DNA of 64,000 nt. Origin: Symbiodinium microadriaticum (Eukaryota > Sar > Dinophyceae > Suessiales > Symbiodiniaceae). The notes under the pieces were generated by a model. The model was not told the origin of the DNA. It ran no database searches and saw nothing but the letters and a program-made list of their open reading frames with translations. Below are positions 48,481-59,847 of this stretch, piece by piece. The DNA lies in NCBI GenBank assembly GCA_001939145.1, contig LSRX01000695.1, forward strand, positions 18,494-82,493, read 5' to 3'. Each line of letters begins with the position of its first letter. Positions within the stretch are counted from its first letter, which is position 1. The position numbers were made by a program, and so were the translations under genes.

Positions 48481-48858
48481 AGTCACTCGCCAGAGCTGCC
48501 AAGCAGTCTCAAGCAGAGTGCCTTGCCACAACAAAGAAGAAGAAATGCAGGCAACGTGCGTAAATCTATGTACAAGCAAACATTGGAGGAATAGTCTGGG
48601 CAGAGAGATAGGCAGACGGGTACATCATTGTAGGTGACACAGAAGTTTTTGGGTAGGCAGCTAGACAGATCCAGGTTTTGCACGTTACAGACCACTAAAG
48701 TGCGCACAGTTTAAAGCACATCCAGCACTTACCCGATGTTTCAGCCATGGCATGCTCATGAGTCTATGCATGCGTCTGTGTGCGTGCGTAAATTGCGCCA
48801 GCTGCGACACAAGCATGTATGTAACGTGTGGTTGATTACACACGTGTGCAAAACTCAC

Positions 48859-49483
48859 AGAAAGATTTTATTTCTCAGCTCATCCATGTGCTCATGCTCA
48901 TAAACCTCCAGTGAGAGAGCCCTAAGCAAAGCCAGGTCAATTTCCCAGAGGCCCACATATGTATATAGTTGTTCCAGGCATCGAGGAAGGCTCCGGGCCA
49001 AAGAAGCCACCAGCTCCGACGTAAGTCGCCTTCCTTCTCGAAGCCTGGAAGTCGATGACTTGCTCAGGTCTCGGATGAGGTCTTTAAGCCTTCGTGCTCT
49101 AGAACTCTCTGCCATCCGCATAGCCGGACTTCCTGTACAAAGTCGTCTTGAAGTTGCTAACGGTCCGATAAGATTCGTTTATTCCTGCACCATAAAACAA
49201 GCCGCAGGTTTGGTTGGATTGTTTGGGAAGCTTCCGGCACTTGGCATGTCATGGCAAGCAACCATGCTCGATGGTGTGCCTGTCATCCTCGTCGCGACCA
49301 CTTGTCGTAAAACATTCCTGCAAGAACTCGCACATGTCGCGTTGATGCACCCTCTCCAGTGTTGGGCGTGCAGAGGTATCGAATCACATCCACACCTTTG
49401 CATGAAGTTGCAAGCGAGCCCAGCTCCTGCAGGTATGTCTTGAAGGTGGAGGTGCAGTGCGCCGGAAGCCCAGCAAACACCAT
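48859..49483 (-). pseudogene. Two exon-like segments of an unrecognised gene, with a frame break
   Basis: The downstream segment (about 49121-48859) encodes a helical, protein-like sequence including CLEQLYTYVGLWEIDLALLR and EVYEHEHMDELRNKIF. It ends at a consensus GTGAGT donor. The upstream segment (about 49483-49340) contains MVFAGLPAHCTSTFKTYLQE and DVIRYLCTPNTGEG. It continues in another frame as EFLQECFTTSGRDEDDRHT (about 49335-49280), so one base is extra or missing near 49338. The frame break suggests decay or a sequencing error. No family was recognised. Further exons could not be joined. Confidence 0.35.
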
Positions 49484-50049
49484 GCTTCACTTCAATCCGA
49501 GGTCATCGTCAAAATTTGACGTTTCATCCAACCTGCTACGCCCATGACCGTTCGGAGCGAGACTGTTTGTAATGGATTCATCTGATTCCTCTGCATAAAT
49601 CACTGATACGGCAAACTGCCTGCTGCCCTTCTCCGTCCTATCATTGCTACGACTAACACATCATTGCCCGCATGCTTCTAATCGTAGTCACATGGTCGTC
49701 GTCGTAGATTTAGTTGTGTGTTGGAGCCGTAGAAAAGGCAGCCGCGGCGGCAGCAGTAGTATCCAGGAGCAGGAGTGGGGTAGGAGTAAGGGAAGGCCAT
49801 GCTGCCTGTTGCTTCTTGACTCGGCCTGGGATTTTCTGGGTAGTGCTTGACGACAGGCATCCCGTTTTCTTGGCTAACTACGATTTCCCCGACAGAATCA
49901 TAGTCGCAAGGCTGTATGTTTTTGTGGTGTTTGTAGTGCGTGTTAGGTTTGATCTGTGTAGAGCTTGAACACAGGTTGTTCGTTGCTTGGCCCAGACTGG
50001 CACCGTGGCAAAGATGGCGTCTCGGCTGCACGGCCCGTCGCTTTGGATT

Positions 50050-50255
50050 GAAAAATTCTTGATACTGTTGTTACTGTCATTGTTGAGGTGTTATTGTTTC
50101 TGTGGCTGTTGCTGTTGGTGGGGGTTGTTGTGGTCGTCGTCGTCGTCGTCGCTGTGGTTGTTGTGGTGGATGTTGTTGTGTTGGTTGTTGTGGTTATTGT
50201 GCCAGTGTGCTGGTGTGTTGTTGCTGTTGCTGCTGCTGTTAGATGGTGGTGGCGG
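50050..50255. repeat. TTG/GTC/GCT trinucleotide-rich block
   Basis: GTTGTTGTGG, GTCGTCGTCG and GTTGCTGCTG triplet runs resemble the block at 0.9-1.85 kb. Open frames give Leu/Trp-rich or Asn/His-rich low-complexity peptides. Confidence 0.85.
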
Positions 50256-51849
50256 TGATGGCGCTAGTATTGATGTCGACATCGGAGGGCTCTTCGATTC
50301 AGAGTTGGAGGCTAATGGATAGCCGCTAGCGAAATATTTTATGAGTCTAGGCCGGCAACAGATGCAGTGTTGTGCCTTTGACCGGTTTTGTGCTTCTCGG
50401 CCCTGGGTGGTTGATGAATGAAATGCAGGACTGTCATCTGATTGAGAGATTATGACGCCATAATCCGATGACATTTATACACAGAGCGTGCAGCTTGAGA
50501 TTGTCAGCAACACATGTAACAAGCGCCTGCCCCTACTTGGAAGCCCAATGGCCCAACGGTGTCGCCCTTAAGTAGAAGCAAGCCCAAAAGAATGCATGAA
50601 GCTGCTCACTGGCGAAAGAGGCATCTTTCAGGCAAGAGGGACACAAGGCTGACAAGGCCTTTTGCCGTGCTGCTTGCAGGCTCGACGTTCTCCGAACGGT
50701 GAGGCGCCAAACAGCTCCACCGGGCTACCTTCACTGTTGTGCCCAGCCCAGTAGTGCATGAAGTGTAACCCTTTCCTGCCTTTGGTAGTATTTTCAGGAA
50801 AGACATTAGCACTTCCATGTGCGTTTTGTACGTTGTCGCTCGTGTCGTTGTGACTTCAGAGAGTAATAAAGGGGGGTGCTGTCGGCACTTCCAGTAGTGA
50901 TCGCGTGCCAAGTCATTCGCATCATGAGGAGGTACTTTAGGAGTAGAGTAGAGATTACCAGCCGCAGCTATTGCAGTCCCAGCCATCGGCACCATCAGCT
51001 GCCGCCAATTTGCAGTTGCCGTTGTAAGTGCCTCGCCTGCCACTGCAGCCACAGTGACTGCCACTATTGTTCGACCTGTTACTATCTGCCATTACTATCA
51101 GTAGACTATCAGTAACGACTACATCGCCTCCACTGCCACCACTGCCGTGGGCAGCACGAGTCGAAGTAGGCACGAACATCCGCCATCTTGAGGCCCGAAG
51201 CCCAAAGCTTGTCTTCGACTTGAAACACATTTAGTCAAACAGCTCGAACAGCGATTTCATGAACCCGCAGAAGAGCCCGGAGCCTTCCCGGCCACACTTG
51301 CAGTTGCCCCTGCGTGATGCTTCCGACCATGTTCGACTATAGGTCAAGGATCCTATGCGGCCTTGTGCGGAGCACTTGCCTTGCTTCAAGTTGCACAAAG
51401 CATATCGTCTCATAACCTAACCAAAGCCTTAGAAAACCGCCGCATGGGGAAAGGCAGGCGAAGGCTCAGAGAGCCTGGCACTTGGCACGGGCGGACAAAG
51501 GCAGCTACGGCAGTAGCTGAGAAACAGTGACTCTACTGTAGAGTTGGTGGTGGTGGCATGGTCTTGTGCATAGGGCAGATGCCGTGATTCTTTCAATGCT
51601 TGGGGTTGAACGTCATCATGCCACACTGACGAGACATGTCCTGAAAGCTCAGGGAATCCCCAATGTAGCAGAGTCTTCCCTGATAATTAATGCATCTTCA
51701 TAGTGGTTCATCATGTCCTTGAGCTTCTACCAGAGGACGGTTCTGAAAATCCTGCCTAAATTCCCCCGCCATTTCCCAGCTTGGCTGCATCCGCGCGTCA
51801 GTCTGTTTACTATTTTCCTTGAGTGTTGGCCTGTGGACAGGAGTTTCGC
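50256..51849. other. Gene-poor DNA
   Basis: No gene supported. A pyrimidine-rich segment with CTGCCACTGC words lies at 51035-51145. Open frames of up to about 150 codons show no domains. Confidence 0.4.
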
Positions 51850-51930
51850 AAAACCGGGGACCCATAAATAGACCCCCAGTCGTAGTAGGATCCTTTACGC
51901 AAGGACACCTTTAACAGAAGGAATCCCCTA
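51850..51930. mobile_element. Relative of the TAGGATCC-core element
   Basis: GGGGACCCATAAATAGACCC followed by AGTAGGATCCTTTACGCAAG and GACACCTTTA parallels the 34.3-kb element (GGGGACCCTAATATAGTACC, then GGTAGGATCCTTATTGTAAG and GACCCCTAAA). The two are homologous by eye but diverged. Confidence 0.5.
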
Positions 51931-52033
51931 CAAACCTTGAGCACGACCCCAGAATCCCACTATTTCCAACGCTACAGTAACACCTTTATGAAGCGGTTCT
52001 ACACTGCACCCACAAAACCTTTTCAAACCAAAG

Positions 52034-52143
52034 CCCTAAGGGTCCATGTACTCATATAGTATATACATTGGCCTTAAAGTAGTCCCTATAAAGGTACATT
52101 GGGGGCCAAAGTACATAGTATTTGGGTACATGCACCCTTAGGG
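52034..52143. mobile_element. Inverted-repeat element with CCCTAAGGGT ends
   Basis: The left arm CCCTAAGGGTCCATGTACTCA-like segment (52034-52054) matches the reverse complement of 52123-52143 at 19 of 21 positions. The interior (about 68 bp) is AT-rich and has GTACAT words. It lies directly before a CCCTAAA cluster and may be a hairpin-type repeat or a non-autonomous element. Confidence 0.5.
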
Positions 52144-52149
52144 AAACAC

Positions 52150-52470
52150 CCTACCCGAAACCCTAAAACCCTAAACCCTTAAACCCTAAACCCTAAGCCC
52201 TAAAACCCTAAACTGGAGGGGAAAAAAACCCTAAACCCCTAGAGAAACCGCAAAATGTGATCTGAGGCTTAGAACTTGGCCGACCACGAGAGCGGGAGAT
52301 GACTGGTTCCTCGCAAAACTGCTGCCCAGGAGGGATTTAGGTATAGGGCTCTTAGGGTTTAGGGGTTTAGGGTTTGGGGTTTTGTCCTGGATGCAAAAAA
52401 GGGTTTAGGTGTTTAGGGTTCAGGGGTTTAGGGTTTCGGGGTTTAGGGTTTAGGGGTTTGGGTTTTTAGT
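52150..52470. repeat. CCCTAAA cluster followed by a TTTAGGG cluster
   Basis: CCCTAAACCC heptamers run from 52155 to about 52240. After about 100 bp the orientation flips, and TTTAGGG/TTTAGGGG runs extend from 52345 to 52470. The two form a head-to-head pair of degenerate telomere-type blocks. Confidence 0.85.
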
Positions 52471-53165
52471 GTTCTTAGTAGTTCTGAAAGTGGTTGGCTC
52501 GTGCTACGTGTGTAGGCATTTCATGGTTCACAGAGGGTTGTTCATATGTTGCTTCTAAATATGAGGGGCTCCGCTGCAGGAACTAGTGGCTCCCTTTCCG
52601 GGTTGTAAAGAGTTTAAAAGGTTGTGAAGGGCTTCAGAACAGAAGTTTAGGGGCTCCATTGTGGATTTTAGAACAGTAGATAATGAAGGGTCCTTTATGT
52701 GCGCTTTTTTTGTCAAGGACCGCATGAAATTTCACAGTGCCTTGTAGGGGTTGTATGTGCGGTGTGTGAAAATCGTACGGCTTTTTTCATGCGTTTAAAG
52801 TTTACAGGCTTAGAGGAAAAGGTTTCTATGAAGATTGTATGAGTCTTCCAAAATTGAGTGCTCCTTTGCGGGCTTGGAGATGGGCTTTCTGCAAGTAGAA
52901 CAGGGCGTCGCAAGGGTTCATAAATATGGTGCTATTGTACTTGAGGCCGCTTTGATAAGCGCTTACAGTACATACATTCATACATCCATGCTGGCATACG
53001 GCTATACCTACATACATATATTCTGCCATACACCCGTATACGTCTGCATATGCCCGTATATGCACAAACAGACATACAGATACATGCACATCCAATTACT
53101 CCAAGCCTGCACTTATACATAGACAAAAAAGCATACATACACATGCACATACGCACATATGCGTC
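52471..53165. other. Gene-poor DNA
   Basis: No gene supported. From about 52970 the sequence grades into ACATAC-type simple repeat. Confidence 0.4.
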
Positions 53166-53169
53166 TGGG

Positions 53170-53595
53170 AAGATGCATACATACATACATACATACGTAC
53201 ATACGTACCTGCCTGCCTACCTACCTACCTACCTACCTGCCTGCCTACCTACCTACCGACCTACCGACCTACCCGCCTACCGACCTACCGACCTACCGAC
53301 CTACCTGCCTACCCCTGCCTACCTACCTACCTGCCTGCCTACCTACCTACCTACCTCCCTACCTACCTACCTACCTACCTACCTACATACCTACCTACCT
53401 ACCTACCTACCTACCTGCCTACCTACCTACCTACCTACCTACCTACCTACCTACCTACCGACCTACCTGCCTACCTACCTACCTGCCTACCTACCTACCT
53501 ACCTACCTACCTGCCTACCTACCTACCTACCTACCTACCTACCTACCTACCTACCGACCTACCTGCCTACCTACCTACATACATACATACATACA
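53170..53595. repeat. (CTAC)n microsatellite with CTGC and CGAC variants
   Basis: About 400 bp of CTAC tetramers. CTGC and CGAC variants recur in clusters (for example ACCGACCTACCTGCCTACCT near 53457 and near 53553), so longer blocks were duplicated inside the array. The Tyr-Leu-Pro-Thr open frames are repeat products. A GAAA run follows at 53712-53732. Confidence 0.95.
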
Positions 53596-53732
53596 AGGCT
53601 GATATACATATGCATGCGATATGCAAACCTACATGTTTACATGTATGCAAACATACATGTCTACATGTATGTAAAAATAATACACACACACACACATCGA
53701 CACTATAGATGGAAAGAAAGAAAGAAAGAAAG

Positions 53733-54309
53733 ACAGATGTACATACTTACGTGCATGCGAAAACATATGTATGTATGATGCCGGTTGAACATGGGATGAC
53801 GAGAATGAACCCCCGATGGCCAAGGTGATACCTCAACCGGTATCCTCAGTTCGTTGGGGCGACTCAAGTTCACCAGAAAGGCTGGGGTCGCCTTTAAATC
53901 CAATAGAGACTGCAGGTTTGAACCCTGTCTGGCATGTCCGAGTTGCCTGCATCAACAGACCACTGTAAAGCCCATCAAAGCCCTAGAACCTCGACCCGAA
54001 AAATGCTGAATCCAATGACAGACCGGGGGTGTTCTTGAGAGTTTTTGAGTTCGGCACGTACGCAGGGGGGATGCTTCAGGGAGAAGTTGGGCTTAGGCCT
54101 CGTGAGTCGATACAGCGATCCATGGTAGAATCGCTGTTGCGATTGTGTTTAAACGCTTATGGCCATGTTTGTAGGACTGTGGTCTTCGCGCCTATACCAC
54201 GGTCTTCGGGTGGGGAAGGGGGTTTAAGGTCGAAGTAGGAAGGAGACTGCGAGCCGGACGAGCTCGAACCCCTAAACTTCTGCGAGCCGACACTCCCAAA
54301 CCCTGAAAG
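53733..54309. other. Gene-poor DNA
   Basis: No gene, RNA gene or inverted repeat was recognised. Short open frames lack motifs. Confidence 0.4.
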
Positions 54310-54412
54310 ACGTAGGGATTAGGGTTTATAGGGTTTAGGGGTTTAGGGTTTGGGGTTTAGGGTTTAGGGGTTTAGGGGTTTGGGGTTTAGGGTTTAGGGT
54401 TTAGGGGCTTCA
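54310..54412 (+). repeat. Interstitial TTTAGGG cluster
   Basis: TTTAGGG heptamers mixed with TTTAGGGG and TTTGGGG variants over about 100 bp. It is internal and degenerate. Confidence 0.85.
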
Positions 54413-54636
54413 TTTCGTCTTCGTTAGGATCATTGGCCCGGCTACCGCGCTGTCCCGTCGTCGGTGCTCGGATCCCTCGTTTGCCTGTGCCGTGAAGAGT
54501 AGTTCACCGGTTCATAAACACATTAAGTAGATAGACATGTTGATGTATGTTTTTTCGTCTATATCCATGGAACTATTTAGTCATGTATTTCCGTAAATGC
54601 AGTTACGTAAACGCGCACACATACGGCATACTTGCG

Positions 54637-54637
<1 letters not shown>

Positions 54638-54680
<43 letters not shown>

Positions 54681-54685
54681 CATAC

Positions 54686-54717
<32 letters not shown>

Positions 54718-54718
54718 T
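54638..54718. repeat. (TA)n passing into (TG)n
   Basis: TATATA with three CATATA interruptions from 54640 to about 54700, then GTGTGTG to 54718. Confidence 0.9.
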
Positions 54719-56530
54719 CGTTCATCCAGTCATGTCAAGCAATCGCTCAGCCACCAATTAATTAATAATTCGTTCATGCTATTATTCCTTCGTTCGTTCG
54801 TTTTTTTCAGTCCTTCATTCATGCATTCTTGCAGGGCATGCCCGCGACTACCTATCTATTCATTCACAGCTCGAAAGCATACCCTGCGACCCTGCAGCCC
54901 AAATGCCCGAACCCTAAGCCTCCTAGCTTCGAACGTCTGAGCACGGCAGGCCACCACCAAGAAGACTGCAACAGACATCGGCGACCTGGAAGGGATCGAG
55001 GGAGACACAGAGAACCCACAGAGTCTCCAGGCAGGGAGGCGGTTGTTCAGTGAATGGATTCGAAAGTTGAGGGCTTATCGTTTAGGGTTGTTGGGGCTTT
55101 TTGGCTTCTGGGTATACGATTGGTTCTTGCGATATCATAACTGGTATGACATTCAACCTGCCTTTGTATGCTAGCATCACAAGACCACTGGCACAATGCA
55201 GGGACAAGCCAAACCCTTTCAAGCATTGCTTTTCATTCAGAGGCACAGTCTTGCTTCAAGGAGTTAAGAGCGCTCCAGCAGCAATGCCGGGTAGCAGGCC
55301 ACGCGAGGTTTTCGATTGATTCGGCAGTTCAGAGCGTGTGGCAGCCGATGGCGACACCACGCGCTGAGTCAGGTCGCTTGCGAAAGCATTGCCCGGAGCC
55401 AAGCGAGGTCTTTCGGGTTTGTCACGCCGAGTAGGACGGATTTGGGATCTCGCCTCGTTGTACCAGCCTAGGCAAAGTCTCCCATGTCGTAGTGGAGTTC
55501 GGAAAGGTGCTGTGTTGCAGCGAAGACGACGATTGGGTCATGCTGTGTCATACTGGCCAAGAACTCCTTGCTGATGGTGCTGCTACTTCCGCCACGACAT
55601 TTACAGCGACTTCTCCTGTTAGTGCTACTTCTATTACCAGCATCTGCGGCTACTGCTAATGCTGCAGCGTTGTTTCGCCGTGGCTATGGCTGTTGCCTGT
55701 TCTTTCCAGGTGATTGACCAGCCGGGAGCCCGATCATGTCCTTGCAAGGGCTGATGGGCTCGATCGTTGTGTCGTTTCCGGCTTTCAAGTTCTGCAGCTG
55801 CGGGTATTGCTGCATGTTCTGTTTAGTGAACGATGACTACAGAAAGAGTGTCAATAGCTATGGGCTGTCACGAGTACTTAGTTACGTCTGTTCCTTGTCA
55901 CACCACGGCTAGCATGCTTATCTTTTGCCATGCCTACCATCTATCAATATCCTTCTTGGCACGGATGTCCTTCTCGTCGCCAGTACTGCAGATGTTGGTG
56001 GGGCTGCCTGCCACTGACCCACAATGCCAGCTCATCGTCATCACCGCCGCCGTCGTGAGTTGAATACCCTCGTTGGCTTTTATCGATCGGCGCCATCTCT
56101 GTTGGGCTGCTAGCACCGACTGCTACGACCTGTTAGCTTGGTTCGGTTAGGTTCGGTGGCCGTTGTGAACCTTGAGCTTTGGGCCTTGGGGTGGGGGTGG
56201 TGGAGTTTCAGGGATTCGTTATCATTGCCCAGCCCAAAGCTTAGCATACTGCGAAGATCATGATTCAATGATTCCTCGTCGTTTACTCACAGAGCCTCTT
56301 GCCTTGCCTCAAGTTTGAATCATGATTACGAGTGGTGGTGTGCTGTTCTGTTCAATGCCACGGCTGTTTGGACAGCTATGACGGCGATAGTCGGGGAGCG
56401 TTAGCTATCAGAAGTTGTCTAGAAGCCTCGTAGGGACCACAAGCGGTAAACCCCAGCGCGAAGACCAAAAACCCCGAAGCGCCTCAGAACTCAACTGCAA
56501 GTCCAGAACCCAGGGACTCCAATATCATCC
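54719..56530. other. Gene-poor DNA
   Basis: No gene supported. Short CTTCGTTCGTTCG and TTCATTCATGC words near 54785-54830 are the only repeats noted. Confidence 0.4.
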
Positions 56531-56535
56531 AATAT

Positions 56536-56612
56536 CCCTTCATGAAGGAATATACCTTAAATCATATTAGGGATCCTACTATAGTTTATAAGGTATATTC
56601 CTTAATGAAGGG
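56536..56612. mobile_element. Inverted-repeat hairpin element with GGATCC centre
   Basis: Two 24-bp arms (56536-56559 and 56589-56612) are reverse complements except at one position. Each arm contains AAGGAATATACCTTA or its complement. The 29-bp loop contains TTAGGGATCCTACTATAG, which links it to the other TAGGATCC-core elements. No target duplication was defined. Confidence 0.65.
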
Positions 56613-56729
56613 GGTCTCGGAGTCTCTGGGAGAGCCCCGGGCTGAGGCTGAGAAGCTCAGCGAAGCAATGAACCCCGGAGCTACATCTGAGCAGAAGCAG
56701 CCCAGACCTTAACAACAACCAGAGCACGA

Positions 56730-56850
56730 TCCCTAAACCCTAAACCCTACGATCCCTAAACCCTAAACCCTACGATCCCTAAGCCCTAAACCCTACGATC
56801 CCTAAACCCCAAACCCTACGATCCCTAAACCCCTAAGCCCTAAAGCCTGT
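56730..56850 (-). repeat. CCCTAAA cluster with CCCTACGATC period
   Basis: CCCTACGATCCCTAAACCCT units repeat about four times with a period near 28-30 bp, so a telomere-type segment plus an ACGATC linker was amplified in tandem. Confidence 0.85.
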
Positions 56851-56959
56851 ACCCATGACAAGTAGAAGGACCCTGCAACGCCTCGACCCCAAAGCCCCTA
56901 AACCCAAACCTTAGCTCACCACTAAGCCCGAGGCCCTTCACGTTGATGATAGCTTACAT

Positions 56960-57055
56960 TGGTTTAGGGTTTTGGGTTTAGGGGCTTGGGGTTTTGGGTT
57001 TAATTAGGTTTAGGGTTTAGGGGTTTTGGGTTTAGGGGTTTAGGGTTTAGGGTTT
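56960..57055 (+). repeat. Interstitial TTTAGGG cluster
   Basis: TTTAGGGTTTTGGG and TTTAGGGG variants over about 95 bp, opposite in orientation to the cluster 110 bp upstream. Confidence 0.85.
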
Positions 57056-59514
57056 CATGAAACTCTGAAACAAGAACCCGGACTCTGATCAGGCAGGGGG
57101 ATGCCATGGTTTCATCCTGGCTTCCAGTGGAAGATGTTCTGGAGGCTTCCGTGCCATTGGTTTCTGGTCCGGGTTGAGGGCCAGGTTCTATTATTAATTA
57201 TATATGCAGGAGCGAAAAACATCGCAGGTTTCTGGCTGAGCGTCATCGTATTTCTGCAGGCATGGGAAATAAATGGCACTGATCCTTATAGTAACCGTGG
57301 TTGTCCAACCGGTGGTGCTGTTGAAAAAGACTAATAATTGGCACGATGTGGTTGATGACATGACGATGGCGATTGCAATGACGACCGTGACGATGGGGTT
57401 GGTGGGGAACCCGACAGCCGAAGGTGAGTGCGAGGACGGCAAAATGGGGAGATGGTACTGATTGTGGCTATGACGGCGGTGATGATGATGCTGCTGATGA
57501 TGGTGATGATCGAATTGCCCTCGATGCGGGCGATGCTTTTGATGGCGGTGCTGATCAAGAACACGATTTTGGTGATGAGTGCGAGGCCCGGGAACAAAGT
57601 TAACAGAACAAGCACATGCCCATGAGATTTATGAGCTCGGTGATGCCCATGATGGTGTAACTGGGTTGCTGCGCTGCACACGTGTGGAGGCGAAGGTGTA
57701 GGCATCGCAGCGGCTTCTTTCCTCAGGGTCCACGGGCCTGCTGCTGCTCATGGGAGCCTTTTCAGGAACAAGCCAACGAGAGAGAATCGAGAAGGTCGTG
57801 AGGCTGTTGTCGTTTCAGCTTGTCGCATGTCTTTGCCGTGGTGTCACTGCTGCTCTTGCTAGCCGGGTTCTTTTGTGAACCTGACAGCTGTGTTGGCGTT
57901 GTCACTACATCTGCGCTTCACCCCGTGTTGAGCTTCAAGTTGTTTTAGTCACCAGGCTCCTTCGTGTTTGCTGCTTTTGTTTACTTATGCTCGAAGTGCT
58001 CAGAGCGCACTAAGGCACTTTATTGTGATCCTGCTCGCAAAAGCATACCGTAATGGTGTCTCATTTTCATTATCAGCATGAGAAGACTGCATTCACCCCA
58101 AGAATAGTGATAGTTTTGAATGGTTGTCGTTTTCATTGCGGCTTGTCGTGCACTGCCAACAGCTAGCTAGTTGATGCAGTGGTGGTGGTCGTGGTGATTC
58201 AGGTATGCAGTTCCTGAAAATCCTTGGCCTCTTAACATAGGAGCCCGAGTAATTACCAAAACTATTTGTTAGGGTTCCTGAATATATAACTATACATGCC
58301 AAGCGGATTCCTCGGAAGCTGCCATGTGGGAGCCCAAAAATACTGTACACCCAAACCCTGTTCAAAGCAATTAAGGCCCCTGCGTTGCCCCTCGCCTCTT
58401 CCGCAAAGGGCCTTCAGGCAGACTTGAATCAAAAGCTGTCGCAGCCTCGGAGGGGAAGGGGTTTAGGGTTTGGGGCTTAGGGGCTTAGGGGCCATCTGGA
58501 ATTGGCCTCACAAGGTTCGCCTCAAAATGAAAAGCTCCAATCTCTTGAAAGTTGTGTGTCTTTCCGCATTGATGCAGTATAGAAGCCTGGAGCAATTTTC
58601 AATACAGTTCATCACTTGGGGCTCTTACATGCAATTACAGTAGTAGCCACCCGAACACCACTTCGCAATTATCAAGGCCCCCTGCGTTGTCCAAGATAAC
58701 CATATCAAGATCCCACTGCTGTGGTCGAAGGGGAAACATGGTTGGGTAGCTGCCGAGCTCCTGTGGGAAGCCGTCGCACAACTGCCCCGAACTCTTGCTG
58801 AACGCAGAAGTGTATAAGTTGCGCGACCGAACCTTGTGTGTATGAGACACAGCATGGTTGTCTCCTTGACACATCAATATTGCAACGCCATGCGGTTCGA
58901 CGGCCCCCAACCCCAAAACCTGAAAACTTCTTGCCAGGCAAGACAACGAGGAGGTTCAGTAAGCTCTTGCTCGGATCCGGCCGTCCCGGAAGTGGGAAGA
59001 TTTAGGAGGATAAAGATAAGAAGTCAATATCTGACTCCCCATATACAGGCCTGCAAAACCCATAAGAAGTCGTGAGGAGAGGCCCGACATCCTAACGCCC
59101 ACATTCTTTGATGTTTGCACGCATCTGCTCCAGTCCATGAAACTCAGCTGACCGATTTCCGCGCTCGCGGTCCGAGCGAGCTTCGTGTCACTTAGTGACG
59201 TAGCAAAGAAAAGTCGCCCGGGGAGACTCTGAACAAAGATCTCTGTCTGAGGGCAGAAGCTCGGGTGTCTCAGATTCTCCCCCCGCAGGCACATGACAGG
59301 TATAATTGATCATTGCGGCACGAAGGGAGCTATAGACTCTAGAGATGATCTCACGAAGAGTCTCCTCAAGCTTTGTGCATGCCGGGCTTCCGAAGTGAAG
59401 CAGTGGCAGTCCTGCGCTTCACCAGCTCTCCCAGCATTCCCGTTGATTCATCGGGTGCAAGTTGAGGTTCGTAGAGGGGTGTCCTTACTACGAGTTTACG
59501 GAATCAGTGTAGAG
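57056..59514. other. Gene-poor DNA
   Basis: No gene supported. GATGATG triplets occur at 57480-57505 and a short TTTAGGG run lies at 58458-58480. Open frames of up to 124 codons (57331-57705 minus) are Ile/Ser/Thr-rich and unrecognised. Confidence 0.4.
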
Positions 59515-59554
<40 letters not shown>

Positions 59555-59603
59555 CGAGAGCGAGAGCGAGAGCGAAAGCGAGAGAGAGAGAGAGAGGTGT
59601 GTG

Positions 59604-59653
<50 letters not shown>

Positions 59654-59655
59654 CT
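59515..59655. repeat. (GA)n, (GAGAGC)n and (TA)n compound microsatellite
   Basis: GAGAGA at 59520-59548, GAGAGC hexamers to about 59580, GAGA again to 59596, GTGTGT, then (TA) of about 45 bp to 59651. Confidence 0.95.
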
Positions 59656-59814
59656 CAAGATCAAGACATACTTCATGAGACAGCAGAGAAGGATCACCGC
59701 GAATTTCGGATCTAGGGATGAGCGTTGCATGTGGAGGGTGCTGTAAAACTTAGTCGAGGGACTGCTTGCAGAGGACTCGAGCCAGGGTTTCCAGCAAGCA
59801 GTTTAGAGATTCTA

Positions 59815-59847
59815 TTTTTTTTTTTTTTTTTTTTTGGGGGGGGGGTT
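59815..59847. repeat. T20 and G10 homopolymer pair
   Basis: A T run of about 20 followed at once by about ten G. The same order occurs at 41300-41321. Such sites are prone to length error in assemblies. Confidence 0.85.

Noticed and set aside
53050..53778. A 242-codon frame with Tyr-Leu-Pro-Thr repeats
   Set aside because: Pure translation of the (CTAC)n microsatellite.
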